The notes: generated from the letters alone by a model not told the origin. 48,981 nucleotides of DNA from Arenimonas sp. SCN 70-307 (GCF_001724815.1 NZ_MEDO01000022.1:1-48981); one strand, 5' to 3'; positions 18,831 to 28,393 are shown, numbered from the stretch's first letter. Translations and numbers: made by a program.

Positions 18831-19562
18831 ATGCTTATTGCCGGTGTTGACCTTGCATGGATGGGGACTCGAAATCCAACCGCGATAGCGGTGGGCAGCG
18901 TTGATTCTCGTATCGTCGAATTGGCATCAGTATTCGAAGGCTTGCATGGAACCCAGTCGGTCATCGATGCCCTGAATGGCGTGGAGAATCTGCACGGAGT
19001 TGCGATAGATGGCCCATTGATCATCAGGAATCCGACAGGCCAGAGAGAATGCGAGCGTGCAGTTGGCGTTAGGTACGGCGGGCGCAAAGCGTCCTGTCAT
19101 ACCTCAAATCTGGAGCGCTTCCCGGCCGCCGCCGGGGTGAGGCTTTCAGAGCACTTGTTGGATTCTGGGTTCAGGCATCTGGCACCGCCGGATCAGCGAT
19201 GGCAGCTGGAGTGCTACCCGCATCCCGCGCTAATCGAGATCTTCGGGCTCTCGGAGCGACTCCTATACAAGAAAGGAACCGTTGTTCAAAGGCGACGCGG
19301 TCAGGTCGAGTTGGCGAACATGATTCGCTCTCTGAAGGATTCAAGCGTCCTGAGCCTACGCGTGCCCGATTCGCTTTTGAGCTATATGAGCGAGAGTCGT
19401 ATTAACTCGTTGGGCGGCATGGCGTTGAAGCACAACGAAGATGTCCTTGACTCGATAGTGTGTATGTACATCGGCGCTCTTTATCAGTCCGGATATAACC
19501 AGGCTGTTTTTGGGACGGCGTTAGACGGTTATATCTTTGTGCCCACCAAGAGGTGCACCTAG
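18831..19562 (+). CDS. DUF429-family protein (RNase H-like fold)
   Basis: 243 residues. The opening IAGVDLAW, the later AIDGPL and the terminal VLDSIVCMYIGALY follow the DUF429 pattern of predicted RNase H-like nucleases with acidic residues in the first strand and at the end. No substrate is known to me for this family. Codon use is less GC-biased than in the surrounding genes (for example ATA and TTG codons), which suggests it was acquired separately from its neighbours. It is convergent with the TauE/SafE-like gene and has no obvious operon partner. Confidence 0.75.
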   Translation: MLIAGVDLAWMGTRNPTAIAVGSVDSRIVELASVFEGLHGTQSVIDALNGVENLHGVAIDGPLIIRNPTGQRECERAVGVRYGGRKASCHTSNLERFPAAAGVRLSEHLLDSGFRHLAPPDQRWQLECYPHPALIEIFGLSERLLYKKGTVVQRRRGQVELANMIRSLKDSSVLSLRVPDSLLSYMSESRINSLGGMALKHNEDVLDSIVCMYIGALYQSGYNQAVFGTALDGYIFVPTKRCT

Positions 19563-19607
19563 AGTCCTTGCGCAGGGAGCGCTGGCGCCATTCAAGTGCG
19601 GGACCCC

Positions 19608-20321
19608 TCAGACTGACCGACAGCCCATCGCCTCCAGCACCGCATGGATGGCCGGCTGCCCGGCCAGCCAGGGGCCGGCCATCGTGACGAGGCCGGCCAG
19701 GGCCACGAAGGAAGCAGCACCCGCGCGCCAGGCGCGGTGGGCGAGCAGGCCGCCGAGGCGCGCGCCGCTCCAGGTGACGGGCACCATCGTCGCCATCGTG
19801 CCGAGGCCGAAGCTGGCCATTACCAGCGCGCCGTGCAGGGCGCTGGCTTCGAGCCAGGCGGCCACGAGCACGGTGCTCGACAGTCCGCAGGGCAGCCAGC
19901 CCCAGAGCAGGCCCATGGCCCAGGGGCGTAGCGGGCCGGCCGCGGGCAGCCGCGATTGCAGCGGGCGCAGCGCGCGCCACAGCCAGCCGCCGCCGCGGCT
20001 GAGGAAGCCCAGGGCGTGTGGCCACATCAGCCGCGCCGCCACCATCAGCAGCACCGCGCCCATGGCCACGCGCAAGCCGGTGGCCAGGGCCTCGGAGCGC
20101 GCGAGCAGCAGCAGGCCGCCGCCGAAGGCGCCGACGAGGGCGCCGGCCACGGTGTAGCCCAGCACGCGGCCGCCGTTGATCGCGAAGGCATTGCCCAGGC
20201 CCGGCTTGCCGGCGCTGGCCGAGAGGCCGGTGGCGATGCCGCCGCACATGGCCACGCAGTGCACGCCGCCCAGCAGGCCGGTGAGCAGCGCCGCGCCGAG
20301 CGTGATCAGGTCGATGGGCAT
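19608..20321 (-). CDS. TauE/SafE-like membrane protein of the cbb3 cluster
   Basis: An integral membrane protein of 237 residues with about six helices. The segment GGVHCVAMCGG (Cys22, Cys26) is the signature of the 'sulfite exporter TauE/SafE-like' proteins, related to DsbD/cytochrome c biogenesis transmembrane domains, that sit after ccoS in many cbb3 operons. A redox or metal-handling role in cbb3 maturation fits the context, but the actual substrate is not established. Its ATG overlaps the ccoS stop by 1 nt (TGATG), so it belongs to the operon. Confidence 0.85.
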   Translation of the reverse strand: MPIDLITLGAALLTGLLGGVHCVAMCGGIATGLSASAGKPGLGNAFAINGGRVLGYTVAGALVGAFGGGLLLLARSEALATGLRVAMGAVLLMVAARLMWPHALGFLSRGGGWLWRALRPLQSRLPAAGPLRPWAMGLLWGWLPCGLSSTVLVAAWLEASALHGALVMASFGLGTMATMVPVTWSGARLGGLLAHRAWRAGAASFVALAGLVTMAGPWLAGQPAIHAVLEAMGCRSV

Positions 20322-20503
20322 CAGGGGCTTTCGCGGTCCTGCGGGGACGGCGGCGGCGCGGGCTTGTCGTCCTCGCGCAGCATGTCCAGCGCCGGCGTGT
20401 CGAGGTCGTCGAACTGGCCGCCGCGCACCGCGGCCAGGAAGGCCCAGATGGCCGCGCCCAGCAGCAGCAGCGAAATCGGAATGAGGGCCAGCAGGATGTT
20501 CAT
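20321..20503 (-). CDS. ccoS: cbb3 oxidase assembly protein CcoS
   Basis: A 60-residue single-helix protein. The N-terminus MNILLALIPISLLLLG forms the membrane segment, followed by the typical AVRGGQFDDLDTPA motif. CcoS is needed for cofactor insertion into the cbb3 oxidase. The ATG overlaps the ccoI stop by 4 nt, and the stop overlaps the next gene by 1 nt. Confidence 0.94.
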   Translation of the reverse strand: MNILLALIPISLLLLGAAIWAFLAAVRGGQFDDLDTPALDMLREDDKPAPPPSPQDRESP

Positions 20504-22863
20504 CGGTTGCCCTTGTCGATGCGCCCCAGGCGCAGCGCGTTCAACGTGACCACCAGCGAGGAGGCCGCCATGCCCAGCGCCGCGAGGCCCGGCGTCACCC
20601 AACCCAGGGCCGCGAAGGGCAGGGCGAGCACATTGTAGGCCAGGGCCCAGCCCAGGTTCTGGTTGATGATGCGGCGCGTGCGCCGGGCCAGCGCCACCGA
20701 TTCGGGCAGGCGCACCAGGCGCGGGCCGGCCAGCACCAGGTCGGCCGAGCGCTGGGCCAGGGGCGCGCCGGCGGCCATCGCGGCCGAGACGTCGGCGCCG
20801 GCCAGCAGCGGCGCGTCGTTGATGCCGTCGCCCACGGCCAGCACGCGGTGGCCGGCGGCCTGCAGCGCGTGCACGGCGGCCAGCTTGCCCTCGGGCGTCT
20901 GGCGCGCGGAGAAATCGTCGATGCCCAGCGTGGCCGCCACGCTGCGCACGGTGGCCTCGCCGTCGCCGCTGAGCAGCACCGGCCGCAGGCCCTGCGCACG
21001 CAGCGCGGCGACGGCTTCGGCGGCATCGGCGCGCAGCGGGTCGGCCACTTCGAAGCGGGCCAGCGCGCGGGTGCCGTCGCCCAGCCAGATCGCGCCATCG
21101 TCGGCGCGGCCGGTGGCAAAGCCCGCCTGGCCCAGGCGATATTCCACGCCATCGACCACGCCCGACACGCCGCGGCCCGGCGCCGCCTGCACGGCCCCGG
21201 CCGCCAGCGCGCGGCCATCGCCGAAGGCCGCGGCCAGCGGATGGCCGGCGTTGGCCTCCAGCGCCGCGGCCACGCTGCGCCAGCGTTCGATGTCGCCTTC
21301 GAGGGCCTCGGCGCGCAGCAGGCGCGGTTGGCCCAGCGTGAGCGTGCCGGTCTTGTCCAGCACCACGGTGTCGGCGCGGGCCAGCGATTCGAGCGCGTCG
21401 GCGCCCAGCGCCAGCACGCCCATGCGCGCCAGCGTGCCGTGCGCCGTGGCCAGCGCGGCCGGCACCGCCAGCGACAGCGCGCAGGGGCAGCTGACAACCA
21501 GCACCGCCAGCGCGATCTCGAAGGCGCGCGCCGGCTCGACCTGCCACCAGGCCCAGAACACCAGTCCGGCGATGATGAAAAGCGCGATGACGAAGCGCAT
21601 CGCCACGCCATCGGCGAAGCGTGCGATGCGCGGGCGGTTGGCCTGCGCCTGCTCCACCGCGCGGGTGAGCTGCGACAACCGGGTGTCGGCACCGGTGCGG
21701 GTCACGCGCAGGCGCGCGGCCGACTCGCGGCAGGTGCTGCCGGCGAACACGGTGTCGCCCGCGACCTTGGCCACGGGCGTGGATTCACCGGTGAGCAGCG
21801 ACTCGTCCACCGCCGCGCCGGCATCGAGCAGCTCGCCGTCGGCGGGCACGGTCTCGCCCGCAGGCACCTGCACGATGTCGCCGGCGGCCAGCGCGGCCAC
21901 GGGCACCTGCTCGCGCGCGCCGCCGGCTTCGCGCCAGGCCAGTGCCGGCTGCGCCCGCGCCAGGGTGTCCAGCCTTGCGCTGGCCTGCCGCCGCGCCATG
22001 CGCTCGAGGAAGCGCGCGGCCAGCAGGAACAGCACGAACATCACCGCCGCGTCGTACCAGACGTGGGTGCCTTCGCGGATCGTCTCGACCAGGCTGGCGA
22101 AGTAGGCCAGCAGCACCGAGGTGGCCACCAGCGTGTCCATGCCCGGCCGGCGGTGGCGCAGCTCGGTGGCCATGCCGGCCAGGAAGGGCCAGCCGGAATA
22201 GAACACCACCGGCGTGCTCACCAGGAAGGCGATCCAGCGGAAGAAGTCGCGCGTGGCCGCAGGCATCTCGCCGGCCGTGTCGAGGTAGAGGGCTTCGGCG
22301 AACATCATCGCCTGCGTCGCGCCCAGCGCCGCGACGCCCAGGCGGGCGATCATCCGGTTGCGTTCGCGTCGGCGCTCGCGCTCGGCCTGTTCGCCCTGGG
22401 CCAGGTGCGGTCGGTAGCCCAGTGCGGCCAGGCGCGCCAGCACGGCCGACAGTGGCGTGCGTGCCGGATCCCAGCCGATGCGCACGCGGCCGGTGACGGC
22501 ATTGGCGCCGATGTCCTGCACGCCGGGTTCGCGCCGCAGCGCGCGGTCGATCAGCCAGGCGCAGGCGGCGCAGTGCATGCCTTCGCAGACCACGGTGATC
22601 TCGCGGCCGGTGGGCGTGGCCACGGCGTGGCCGGCCTGCACGTCGGCGCGGTCCCAGGCGCCGTAGTCGGCCGGTTCGGGGTCCACGCGCGCGCCGGCAC
22701 CGTTGCGCAGGCGGTAGTAATCGGCCAGGCCGGCGTCGCGGATCCAGTTGGCGGCCGCACCGCAGCCGCTGCAGCACACCGCGCGTTCGGCTTCGCCGAT
22801 GCGGATGCGCAGGGGTTCGGCGGGCAGGGGCTCGCCGCAGTGGAAGCAGGCGGCTTCGCTCAC
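20500..22863 (-). CDS. ccoI: Copper-transporting P1B-type ATPase CcoI
   Basis: A 787-residue heavy-metal P-type ATPase supplying Cu to cbb3 oxidase. An N-terminal Cys-rich segment (CFHCG, then CCSGCG) is followed by a heavy-metal-associated domain with GMHCAAC at about 95-101. The transmembrane metal site is SCPCAL, the phosphorylation site DKTGTLT, and the ATP-binding/hinge motif GDGINDAPLL. The layout matches CcoI/FixI rather than the CopA detoxifying type. Starts and stops overlap ccoH and ccoS by 4 nt. Confidence 0.95.
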   Translation of the reverse strand: MSEAACFHCGEPLPAEPLRIRIGEAERAVCCSGCGAAANWIRDAGLADYYRLRNGAGARVDPEPADYGAWDRADVQAGHAVATPTGREITVVCEGMHCAACAWLIDRALRREPGVQDIGANAVTGRVRIGWDPARTPLSAVLARLAALGYRPHLAQGEQAERERRRERNRMIARLGVAALGATQAMMFAEALYLDTAGEMPAATRDFFRWIAFLVSTPVVFYSGWPFLAGMATELRHRRPGMDTLVATSVLLAYFASLVETIREGTHVWYDAAVMFVLFLLAARFLERMARRQASARLDTLARAQPALAWREAGGAREQVPVAALAAGDIVQVPAGETVPADGELLDAGAAVDESLLTGESTPVAKVAGDTVFAGSTCRESAARLRVTRTGADTRLSQLTRAVEQAQANRPRIARFADGVAMRFVIALFIIAGLVFWAWWQVEPARAFEIALAVLVVSCPCALSLAVPAALATAHGTLARMGVLALGADALESLARADTVVLDKTGTLTLGQPRLLRAEALEGDIERWRSVAAALEANAGHPLAAAFGDGRALAAGAVQAAPGRGVSGVVDGVEYRLGQAGFATGRADDGAIWLGDGTRALARFEVADPLRADAAEAVAALRAQGLRPVLLSGDGEATVRSVAATLGIDDFSARQTPEGKLAAVHALQAAGHRVLAVGDGINDAPLLAGADVSAAMAAGAPLAQRSADLVLAGPRLVRLPESVALARRTRRIINQNLGWALAYNVLALPFAALGWVTPGLAALGMAASSLVVTLNALRLGRIDKGNR

Positions 22864-23357
22864 GGCGCCGCGACCGAGGGCACCAGCTCCACGGTGGTGT
22901 CGCCCGGGTGGTAGCGGCCCACCACGCGCCAGCTGCCGTCGGCGGCCACCAACCGCAGCTGCCAGCCGTGCCGTGCGGCCACCGGCTCGTTGGCGCGCCA
23001 GCCCTGCGGGTGCGGCGCCAGTTCGATCTGGCGGTCGCGCGTGGATTCAATCGGGTGGATCAGCTGCAGCCGCGGCGCCACCGGGCCGGTGGACTGGCCC
23101 AGGCGCACGAGCGCACCCCCGCCATCGATCTCGACGCGGGCGGAAAGACCGCGGGTGGCCGCGGCCTGGTCGGCCTCGATGGAGACCACCTGAACCTGCG
23201 CCGTGCGCCGCACCGGGTCGGGGTCGGCGTCCACGCCGCTTTCGCTGCTGATCGCCACGATCGTCCAGATGCCGGCGACCACGGTCGCGGCCGGGATGCC
23301 CAGCACCAGCCAGAGCGCGTAGTTGCGGGAAGGTCCCGGATTGCCTGGCTCGCCCAT
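22860..23357 (-). CDS. ccoH: cbb3 oxidase assembly protein CcoH/FixH
   Basis: 165 residues. One N-terminal transmembrane helix (YALWLVLGIPAATVVAGIW) is followed by a periplasmic FixH-type beta-rich domain (VVGRYHPGDTTVELVPSV at the end). CcoH interacts with CcoN/CcoP and is needed for complex stability. The initial loop MGEPGNPGPSRN is longer than usual. It overlaps ccoG by 1 nt and ccoI by 4 nt. Confidence 0.9.
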   Translation of the reverse strand: MGEPGNPGPSRNYALWLVLGIPAATVVAGIWTIVAISSESGVDADPDPVRRTAQVQVVSIEADQAAATRGLSARVEIDGGGALVRLGQSTGPVAPRLQLIHPIESTRDRQIELAPHPQGWRANEPVAARHGWQLRLVAADGSWRVVGRYHPGDTTVELVPSVAAP

Positions 23358-24910
23358 CAGAACGGCCCGAAGAATCGGGTTTCTTCGGTCTCGCTGACGC
23401 CCTCGGCGTCGGACTCGACCACGATGTCCACGTCCACCCGGCCCTTGGCCAGGCCCGCCGGGGCGCGCAGGGTCACCGGCACCGTCAGCACTTCCTCGGC
23501 CGCGGCCGCGTGCACGGCGCCGGCTTCGACCAGGGTGATGCCGGCCGGGCCCTCGACCCGGATGCGGAAGCTGCGCGGCACCTGGTCCTTGTTGACGATG
23601 CGCACGGTGTAGCCGTTTTCGATGCTGCCGTCGGCGGCGGTGCGGTAGAGCGCGTTGCGATCCCGGAGCACGTCCACGATCAGCGTGCTGCGCTGGGCCA
23701 CGCCCACCGCCCAACCCACGGCCAGCGCCACCAGCAGCAGCGCGTAGATGACCACGCGCGGCCGCAGCAGGCGGTTGCGCTTGCCCTCGACCGCGTTCTG
23801 GGTGGTGTAGCGGATCAGGCCGCGCGGGTAGCCGATCTTGTCCATCACCATGTCGCAGGCGTCCACGCAGGCGCCGCAGGCGATGCATTCGTACTGCAGG
23901 CCGTTGCGGATGTCGATGCCGGTGGGGCAGACCTGCACGCAGATGGTGCAGTCGATGCAATCGCCCAGGTCGTCGGGGGAATCCACCGTCGGGGCCGGCG
24001 GCAGCCCTTCCTGGGCGTCCACCACCAGGCCGGTGGTGGCGCGGGCGCCGAGCTGCAGGTCGGCGGCGCTGCGGTGCTGGGCGGCGTGCACCACGGCGCT
24101 GGTGGCCACGTCCAGCGGCAGCAGGCCGCGAGCGCGCTCGAGCACGCTGGCCAGCCGGCCCTTCTTGCGCGGGCCACGCGGCTCGCCACGCATCGGGTCG
24201 TAGGCGATGATCAGGGTGTTGCGGTCGAACATCGCGCCCTGGAAGCGCGCGTAGGGGCACATGTACTTGCACACCTGCTCGCGCAGTACGCCGGCGTTGC
24301 CCCAGGTGGCCAGCGAGTAGAACAGCACCCAGAAGGTCTCCCAGCCACCCCATTCGAAGGGCGAGAGCCGCGCCGCGAGGTCGCGGATGGGCGTGAAGTA
24401 GCCGACGAAGGTGAAGCCGGTCCACAGCGCGAACACCAGCCACAGCGCGTGCTTGGCGCCCTTGCGCAGCACCTTTTCACGGGTCCAGGGGCCGGCGTCG
24501 AGCTTCATGCGCTTGTTGCGGTCGCCCTCGGTCCAGCGCTCCATCCAGATGAAGACCTCCGTCCACACCGTCTGCGGGCAGGCGTAGCCGCACCACAGGC
24601 GGCCGGCGAGGGCGGTGAAGAAGAACAGCGCCAGCCCCGCCATGATCATCAGCAGGGCCAGGTAGAGGAAGTCCTGGGGCCAGAACACCAGGCCGAAGAC
24701 GTAGAACTTGCGCGCCGGCAGGTCCCAGAGCACGGCCTGGCGGTCGTCCCACTGCAGCCAGGCGAAGCCGTAGTACATGCCCAGCAGCCAGATCACCGCG
24801 GCCTTGCGCAGGCGCTGGGTGAAGCCGTCCTGCTCGCGCGGGTAGACCTTCTTCTCCGAGACGTAGAGCGAAACGTCCTCGACCAGCTCGCTGGGGATCT
24901 CCTTGGCCAC
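23357..24910 (-). CDS. ccoG: cbb3 oxidase accessory iron-sulfur protein CcoG
   Basis: A 517-residue membrane protein with two [4Fe-4S] ferredoxin motifs, CIDCTICVQVCPTG (about 318-331) and CIACGACVDACD (about 342-353), plus NapH/RdxA-type cysteines (WCGYACPQTVW, VCKYMCPY). Family members reduce Cu(II) during CcoN maturation. Between RKKGRLAS (about 250) and the first ferredoxin motif there is an insertion of about 60 residues that most CcoG proteins known to me lack. The C-terminal domain is periplasmic. The start is 4 nt from the stop of the small membrane gene. Confidence 0.94.
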   Translation of the reverse strand: MAKEIPSELVEDVSLYVSEKKVYPREQDGFTQRLRKAAVIWLLGMYYGFAWLQWDDRQAVLWDLPARKFYVFGLVFWPQDFLYLALLMIMAGLALFFFTALAGRLWCGYACPQTVWTEVFIWMERWTEGDRNKRMKLDAGPWTREKVLRKGAKHALWLVFALWTGFTFVGYFTPIRDLAARLSPFEWGGWETFWVLFYSLATWGNAGVLREQVCKYMCPYARFQGAMFDRNTLIIAYDPMRGEPRGPRKKGRLASVLERARGLLPLDVATSAVVHAAQHRSAADLQLGARATTGLVVDAQEGLPPAPTVDSPDDLGDCIDCTICVQVCPTGIDIRNGLQYECIACGACVDACDMVMDKIGYPRGLIRYTTQNAVEGKRNRLLRPRVVIYALLLVALAVGWAVGVAQRSTLIVDVLRDRNALYRTAADGSIENGYTVRIVNKDQVPRSFRIRVEGPAGITLVEAGAVHAAAAEEVLTVPVTLRAPAGLAKGRVDVDIVVESDAEGVSETEETRFFGPF

Positions 24911-24913
24911 GGA

Positions 24914-25207
24914 TCAGTCCTTCGGCAGGGGCTGGTTGAAGCGGCTGGCCGGGCGCAGCAGGATCCAGGTGAACAGGCTGGCGCTGGCGGTGCAGGCCCA
25001 GAACATGAAGAAGCCGATCGTGTAGCCCAGGCCGCGGCTGATCTCGATGTCGGGGAAGGTCACGTCGCGCAGCGCCAGCGGGTCGACGATGGCGAAGAAC
25101 ACCGTCGTGGCCACGCCGGCGGCGAAGAAGCTCGGCCAGAGGATCGCCCCGAGCCGCTGCGCGAGCGGCCGGGGCGGGTGGTCGAAGCGCTCGGCGGGGG
25201 CGCTCAA
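24914..25207 (-). CDS. Small two-helix membrane protein between ccoP and ccoG
   Basis: A 97-residue protein, with a TTG start (25207) that overlaps the ccoP stop as TTGA. Two hydrophobic segments are visible: LGAILWPSFFAAGVATTVFF and GYTIGFFMFWACTASASLF. I do not recognise a named family. Its position inside the ccoNOQP-ccoG operon with tight coupling argues for a role in cbb3 assembly or stability. An ATG start does not exist nearby, so TTG is chosen. Confidence 0.7.
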   Translation of the reverse strand: MSAPAERFDHPPRPLAQRLGAILWPSFFAAGVATTVFFAIVDPLALRDVTFPDIEISRGLGYTIGFFMFWACTASASLFTWILLRPASRFNQPLPKD

Positions 25208-26127
25208 GGCGCCTCCGTCGAAGCCCCGTTGCTGCCGTGCGAGAGCGACCACACGTAGGCGCCGGCCAGGCGGCTGCGGGTCTCGCCGAAGATCGGGCCG
25301 TGGGCGGGCATCATGCCGGCTCGGCCGTTGCGGATGCCTTCGGCGATGGTGTCGAAGTCGCTGCCGTAGAGCCAGATGTCGTCGGTCAGGTTGGGCGCGC
25401 CCAGGATCGGGTTGCCCTTGCCGTCGGCGCCGTGGCAGGCCGCGCAGACGCCGGCGAAGCGGGCCTGGCCGGCGGCAGCGAGGGCCGGGTCGGCCTTGAT
25501 GCCCGACAGGCTCTGCACGTAGGCGGTCACTTCGGTGATGCCCACTTCGCCGCCGATGGCCGCGCCCAGCGCCGGCATCGCCGCCTGGCGGCCCTGCACG
25601 ATCGAGGCCAGCACCTGCTCGGGGCTGTCGCCCCACAGCCAGTCGCCGTCGACGAGGTTGGGGAAGCCCTTGGCGCCGCGGGCGTCGGAGCCGTGGCACT
25701 GCGCGCAGTAGTTCTGGTATAGGCGGCCGCCGAAGGCCACGGCCTCGGGGTGTTTGGCGATCTCGTCGATGGGCATGCCGTCGAAGCGGCCGAAGGCTTC
25801 GGCGAGGCGGGCGTCGGCCTCGGCCTTCTCCGCGTCGTGCTCCTTGGCCGAGGTCCAGCCCGAGGTGCCGGCGAAGCTGCCGAAGCCCGGGTACCAGACC
25901 AGGTAGCCGATGGTGAACACGATGGTCAGCCAGAACAGGTTGATCCACCAGCGCGGCAGCGGCTTGTTGTACTCGGTGAGGTCGCCGTCCCAGACGTGGC
26001 CGGTGGTCTCGGCGGAGTTCTTGCCTTCGTTGCCGCGACGCTTGGCGGTCCACCACAGCAGCCAGGCGCAGCCGCCGATGTTGAGCACGACCAGGAAGAT
26101 GACGAAAAGGGACCAGCCGGTAGTCAT
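25204..26127 (-). CDS. ccoP: cbb3 oxidase subunit III, dihaem cytochrome c
   Basis: 307 residues. The N-terminus has two membrane helices in the FixP_N arrangement (VWDGDLTEYNKPLPRWW between them). Two cytochrome c domains carry CAQCH (141-145) and CAACH (228-232). CcoP passes electrons from cytochrome c to CcoO/CcoN. The start overlaps the ccoQ stop by 4 nt. Confidence 0.96.
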   Translation of the reverse strand: MTTGWSLFVIFLVVLNIGGCAWLLWWTAKRRGNEGKNSAETTGHVWDGDLTEYNKPLPRWWINLFWLTIVFTIGYLVWYPGFGSFAGTSGWTSAKEHDAEKAEADARLAEAFGRFDGMPIDEIAKHPEAVAFGGRLYQNYCAQCHGSDARGAKGFPNLVDGDWLWGDSPEQVLASIVQGRQAAMPALGAAIGGEVGITEVTAYVQSLSGIKADPALAAAGQARFAGVCAACHGADGKGNPILGAPNLTDDIWLYGSDFDTIAEGIRNGRAGMMPAHGPIFGETRSRLAGAYVWSLSHGSNGASTEAP

Positions 26128-26264
26128 GGGGTGTTCTCGCTTTCGTCTTCGAGGGGGAGGCGGGCGGCGGCGTCGAATTCGGCCTTGCGCTTGCGGCTGA
26201 AGGCCCAGGCGACGCCACCGAGGAAGGTGAGCAGCAGGATGGCGGTGGTGATTCCGGCGACCAT
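26124..26264 (-). CDS. ccoQ: cbb3 oxidase small subunit CcoQ
   Basis: A 46-residue peptide. One helix (VAGITTAILLLTFLGGVAWAF) is followed by SRKRKAEFDAAARLPLEDE, the normal CcoQ layout (helix, basic patch, acidic tail). It lies exactly between ccoO and ccoP, with the stop overlapping the ccoP start. CcoQ stabilises the complex. Confidence 0.93.
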   Translation of the reverse strand: MVAGITTAILLLTFLGGVAWAFSRKRKAEFDAAARLPLEDESENTP

Positions 26265-26268
26265 GGCT

Positions 26269-26874
26269 TCAGCCCTTCGGTGCGTGCTTGCCGAGGCCCT
26301 GGAGATAGGCGATCAGCGCGTCCATTTCCGACTTTCCGGCCACCGCCGCGGCGGCGCCTTCGATCTCCTCGTCGGTGTACGGGTCGCCCAGGCGCTGCAG
26401 GGCGCGCATGTTGCGGGCCACCGCGCCCGGGTCGACAGGCGTCTCCGCGAGCCAGGGGTAACCGGGCATGTTCGACACCGGCACCACGTCGCGCGGGTTG
26501 ATCAGGTGCACGCGGTGCCACTCGTCGGAGTAGCGGCCGCCGACGCGGGCCAGGTCCGGGCCGGTGCGCTTGGAGCCCCACTGGAACGGGCGGTCGTAAA
26601 CCGACTCACCGGCCAGCGAGTAGTGGCCGTAGCGCTCGGTCTCGTGGCGCAGGGTGCGGACCATCTGCGAGTGGCAGTTGTAGCAGCCTTCGCGGACGTA
26701 GATGTCGCGGCCGGCCAGCTCGAGCGCGGGGTAGGGCTTCACGCCCGGCAGCGGCTTGACGGCCTCGGCCTGGTACATCAGCGGGACGATCTCGGCGAGG
26801 CCGCCGAAGCTGATGACGATGGCGATCAGGATCGCCATCCAGCCCACGTTGGTTTCGATCTTCTCGTGGCTCAT
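26269..26874 (-). CDS. ccoO: cbb3 oxidase subunit II, monohaem cytochrome c
   Basis: 201 residues. The N-terminal anchor ([22 protein letters not shown]) is followed by a cytochrome c domain with CYNCH (64-68). The conserved [24 protein letters not shown] region supplies the axial Met. Full length. It follows ccoN by 9 nt. Confidence 0.96.
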   Translation of the reverse strand: MSHEKIETNVGWMAILIAIVISFGGLAEIVPLMYQAEAVKPLPGVKPYPALELAGRDIYVREGCYNCHSQMVRTLRHETERYGHYSLAGESVYDRPFQWGSKRTGPDLARVGGRYSDEWHRVHLINPRDVVPVSNMPGYPWLAETPVDPGAVARNMRALQRLGDPYTDEEIEGAAAAVAGKSEMDALIAYLQGLGKHAPKG

Positions 26875-26883
26875 GACGGGTCC

Positions 26884-28326
26884 TCAGGCGTGGGCTTCGG
26901 TGGCCGGCGGCAGCACCGGGTTCTCGGCCCGGCCCCGGGCCAGGCGCAGCGTCTGCCAGGTGTTGACGCACATGATCCCCATGCCGGCGATCACCAGCAG
27001 GCCCGCGAGCAGCCGCACCAGGTAGTAGGGGTAGTTGAACTCGACGATTTCGGCGAAGGCGTAGGTCAGCGTGCCGTCGGGGTTGGCGGCGCGCGCCATC
27101 AGGCCCTGGTAGATGCCGGCGATCCACATGGCGACCGTGTAGAGCACCACGCCGATGGTGTGGATCCAGAAGTGCCAGTCGATCATGCGGGTGCTGGCCA
27201 TTTCCTTCAGGCCGACGCAGCGCGGTATGAGCATGTAGATCGAGCCGATCGAGATCATCGCCACCCAGCCCAGGGCGCCGGAATGCACGTGGCCGATGGT
27301 CCAGTCGGTGTAGTGGCTGAGCGCGTTGACCGTCTTGATCGACATCATCGGCCCCTCGAAGGTGCTCATCATGTAGAACGAGATGGCGACGATGAGGAAC
27401 TTGAGGATCGGGTCGGTGCGCAACTTATGCCAGGCGCCCGAGAGGGTCATGATGCCGTTGATCGCGCCGCCCCAGCTCGGCGCCAGCAGCACCAGCGAGA
27501 ACACCATGCCCAGGCTCTGGGCCCAGTCGGGGATGGCGGTGTAGTGCAGGTGGTGCGGGCCGGCCCACATGTAGATGGCGATCAGGGCCCAGAAGTGCAC
27601 GATCGACAGGCGGTAGCTGTAGATCGGCCGGTTGGCTTGGCGCGGCACGAAGTAATACATCATGCCCAGGAAGCCGGCGGTCAGGAAGAAACCGACCGCG
27701 TTGTGGCCGTACCACCACTGCACCATCGCGTCGACGGCGCCGGAGTAGACCGGGTAGCTGTGCCACAGGCCCGCCGGCATCGCCAGCGAGTTGACCACGT
27801 GCAGCAGGGCCACCGCGATGATGTAGGCGCCGTAGAACCAGTTGGCCACGAAGATGTGCTTGACGCGGCGCTTGGCGATCGTGCCGAAGAAGAGCCAGCC
27901 GTAGGCCACCCAGACGACGGTGATCAGCACGTCGATGGGCCAGGCCAGTTCGGCGTATTCCTTGGACTGGGTGTAACCCAGCGGCAGGGTGATGGCCGCG
28001 GCCACGATCACCAGCTGCCAGCCCCAGAACACGAAGGCGGCCAGTTTGTCGCTGATCAGCCGCACGTGGCAGGTGCGCTGCACCACGTACAGGCTGGTGG
28101 CGAACAGGGCGCAGCCGCCGAAGGCGAAGATCACCGCGTTGGTGTGCAGCGGGCGCAGGCGGCCGAAGCTGAACCAGGGCAGGTCGAAGTTCAGGGCCGG
28201 CCAGTAGAGCTGGGCGGCGATGATCACGCCCACCAGCATGCCCACCACGCCCCAGACCACGGTCATGATGGCGAACTGCATCACGACCTTGTCGTTGTAG
28301 GTTTCCGCCTTGTTGTCGAGCGTCAT
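26884..28326 (-). CDS. ccoN: cbb3 oxidase catalytic subunit I
   Basis: 480 residues, 12 helices, the haem-copper oxidase core of the high-affinity cbb3 type. Seen are the low-spin haem ligand region [12 protein letters not shown], the CuB histidines WYGHN and AGPHHLHY, and the haem ligand pair GHVHSG. The start at 28326 ([12 protein letters not shown]) follows GGGGAAT. An upstream extension to 28362 is rejected because it runs over the predicted promoter -10. The operon is driven from an Anr-type class II promoter 53 nt upstream. It allows respiration at low oxygen. Confidence 0.97.
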   Translation of the reverse strand: MTLDNKAETYNDKVVMQFAIMTVVWGVVGMLVGVIIAAQLYWPALNFDLPWFSFGRLRPLHTNAVIFAFGGCALFATSLYVVQRTCHVRLISDKLAAFVFWGWQLVIVAAAITLPLGYTQSKEYAELAWPIDVLITVVWVAYGWLFFGTIAKRRVKHIFVANWFYGAYIIAVALLHVVNSLAMPAGLWHSYPVYSGAVDAMVQWWYGHNAVGFFLTAGFLGMMYYFVPRQANRPIYSYRLSIVHFWALIAIYMWAGPHHLHYTAIPDWAQSLGMVFSLVLLAPSWGGAINGIMTLSGAWHKLRTDPILKFLIVAISFYMMSTFEGPMMSIKTVNALSHYTDWTIGHVHSGALGWVAMISIGSIYMLIPRCVGLKEMASTRMIDWHFWIHTIGVVLYTVAMWIAGIYQGLMARAANPDGTLTYAFAEIVEFNYPYYLVRLLAGLLVIAGMGIMCVNTWQTLRLARGRAENPVLPPATEAHA

Positions 28327-28351
28327 CGGTATTCCCCGTAGTCGTGGCGCG

Positions 28352-28393
28352 ATTATGGCCAAGCCGCCCGCGGGCCGGCTTGACCCGCGTCAA
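28352..28393 (-). promoter_or_regulatory. Anr/FNR-box promoter of the cco operon
   Basis: The perfect palindrome TTGACCCGCGTCAA (28380-28393) is followed, 22 nt downstream on the minus strand, by a good -10 element CATAAT (28352-28357). This is class II FNR geometry, with the box centred near -41.5. The leader to ccoN is then short (about 20 nt). Confidence 0.88.

Noticed and set aside
20595-22863. Long plus-strand and alternative-frame open frames opposite ccoI
   Set aside because: These are GC-rich shadows (Arg/Ala/Pro repeats) of the ccoI coding strand with no family features.
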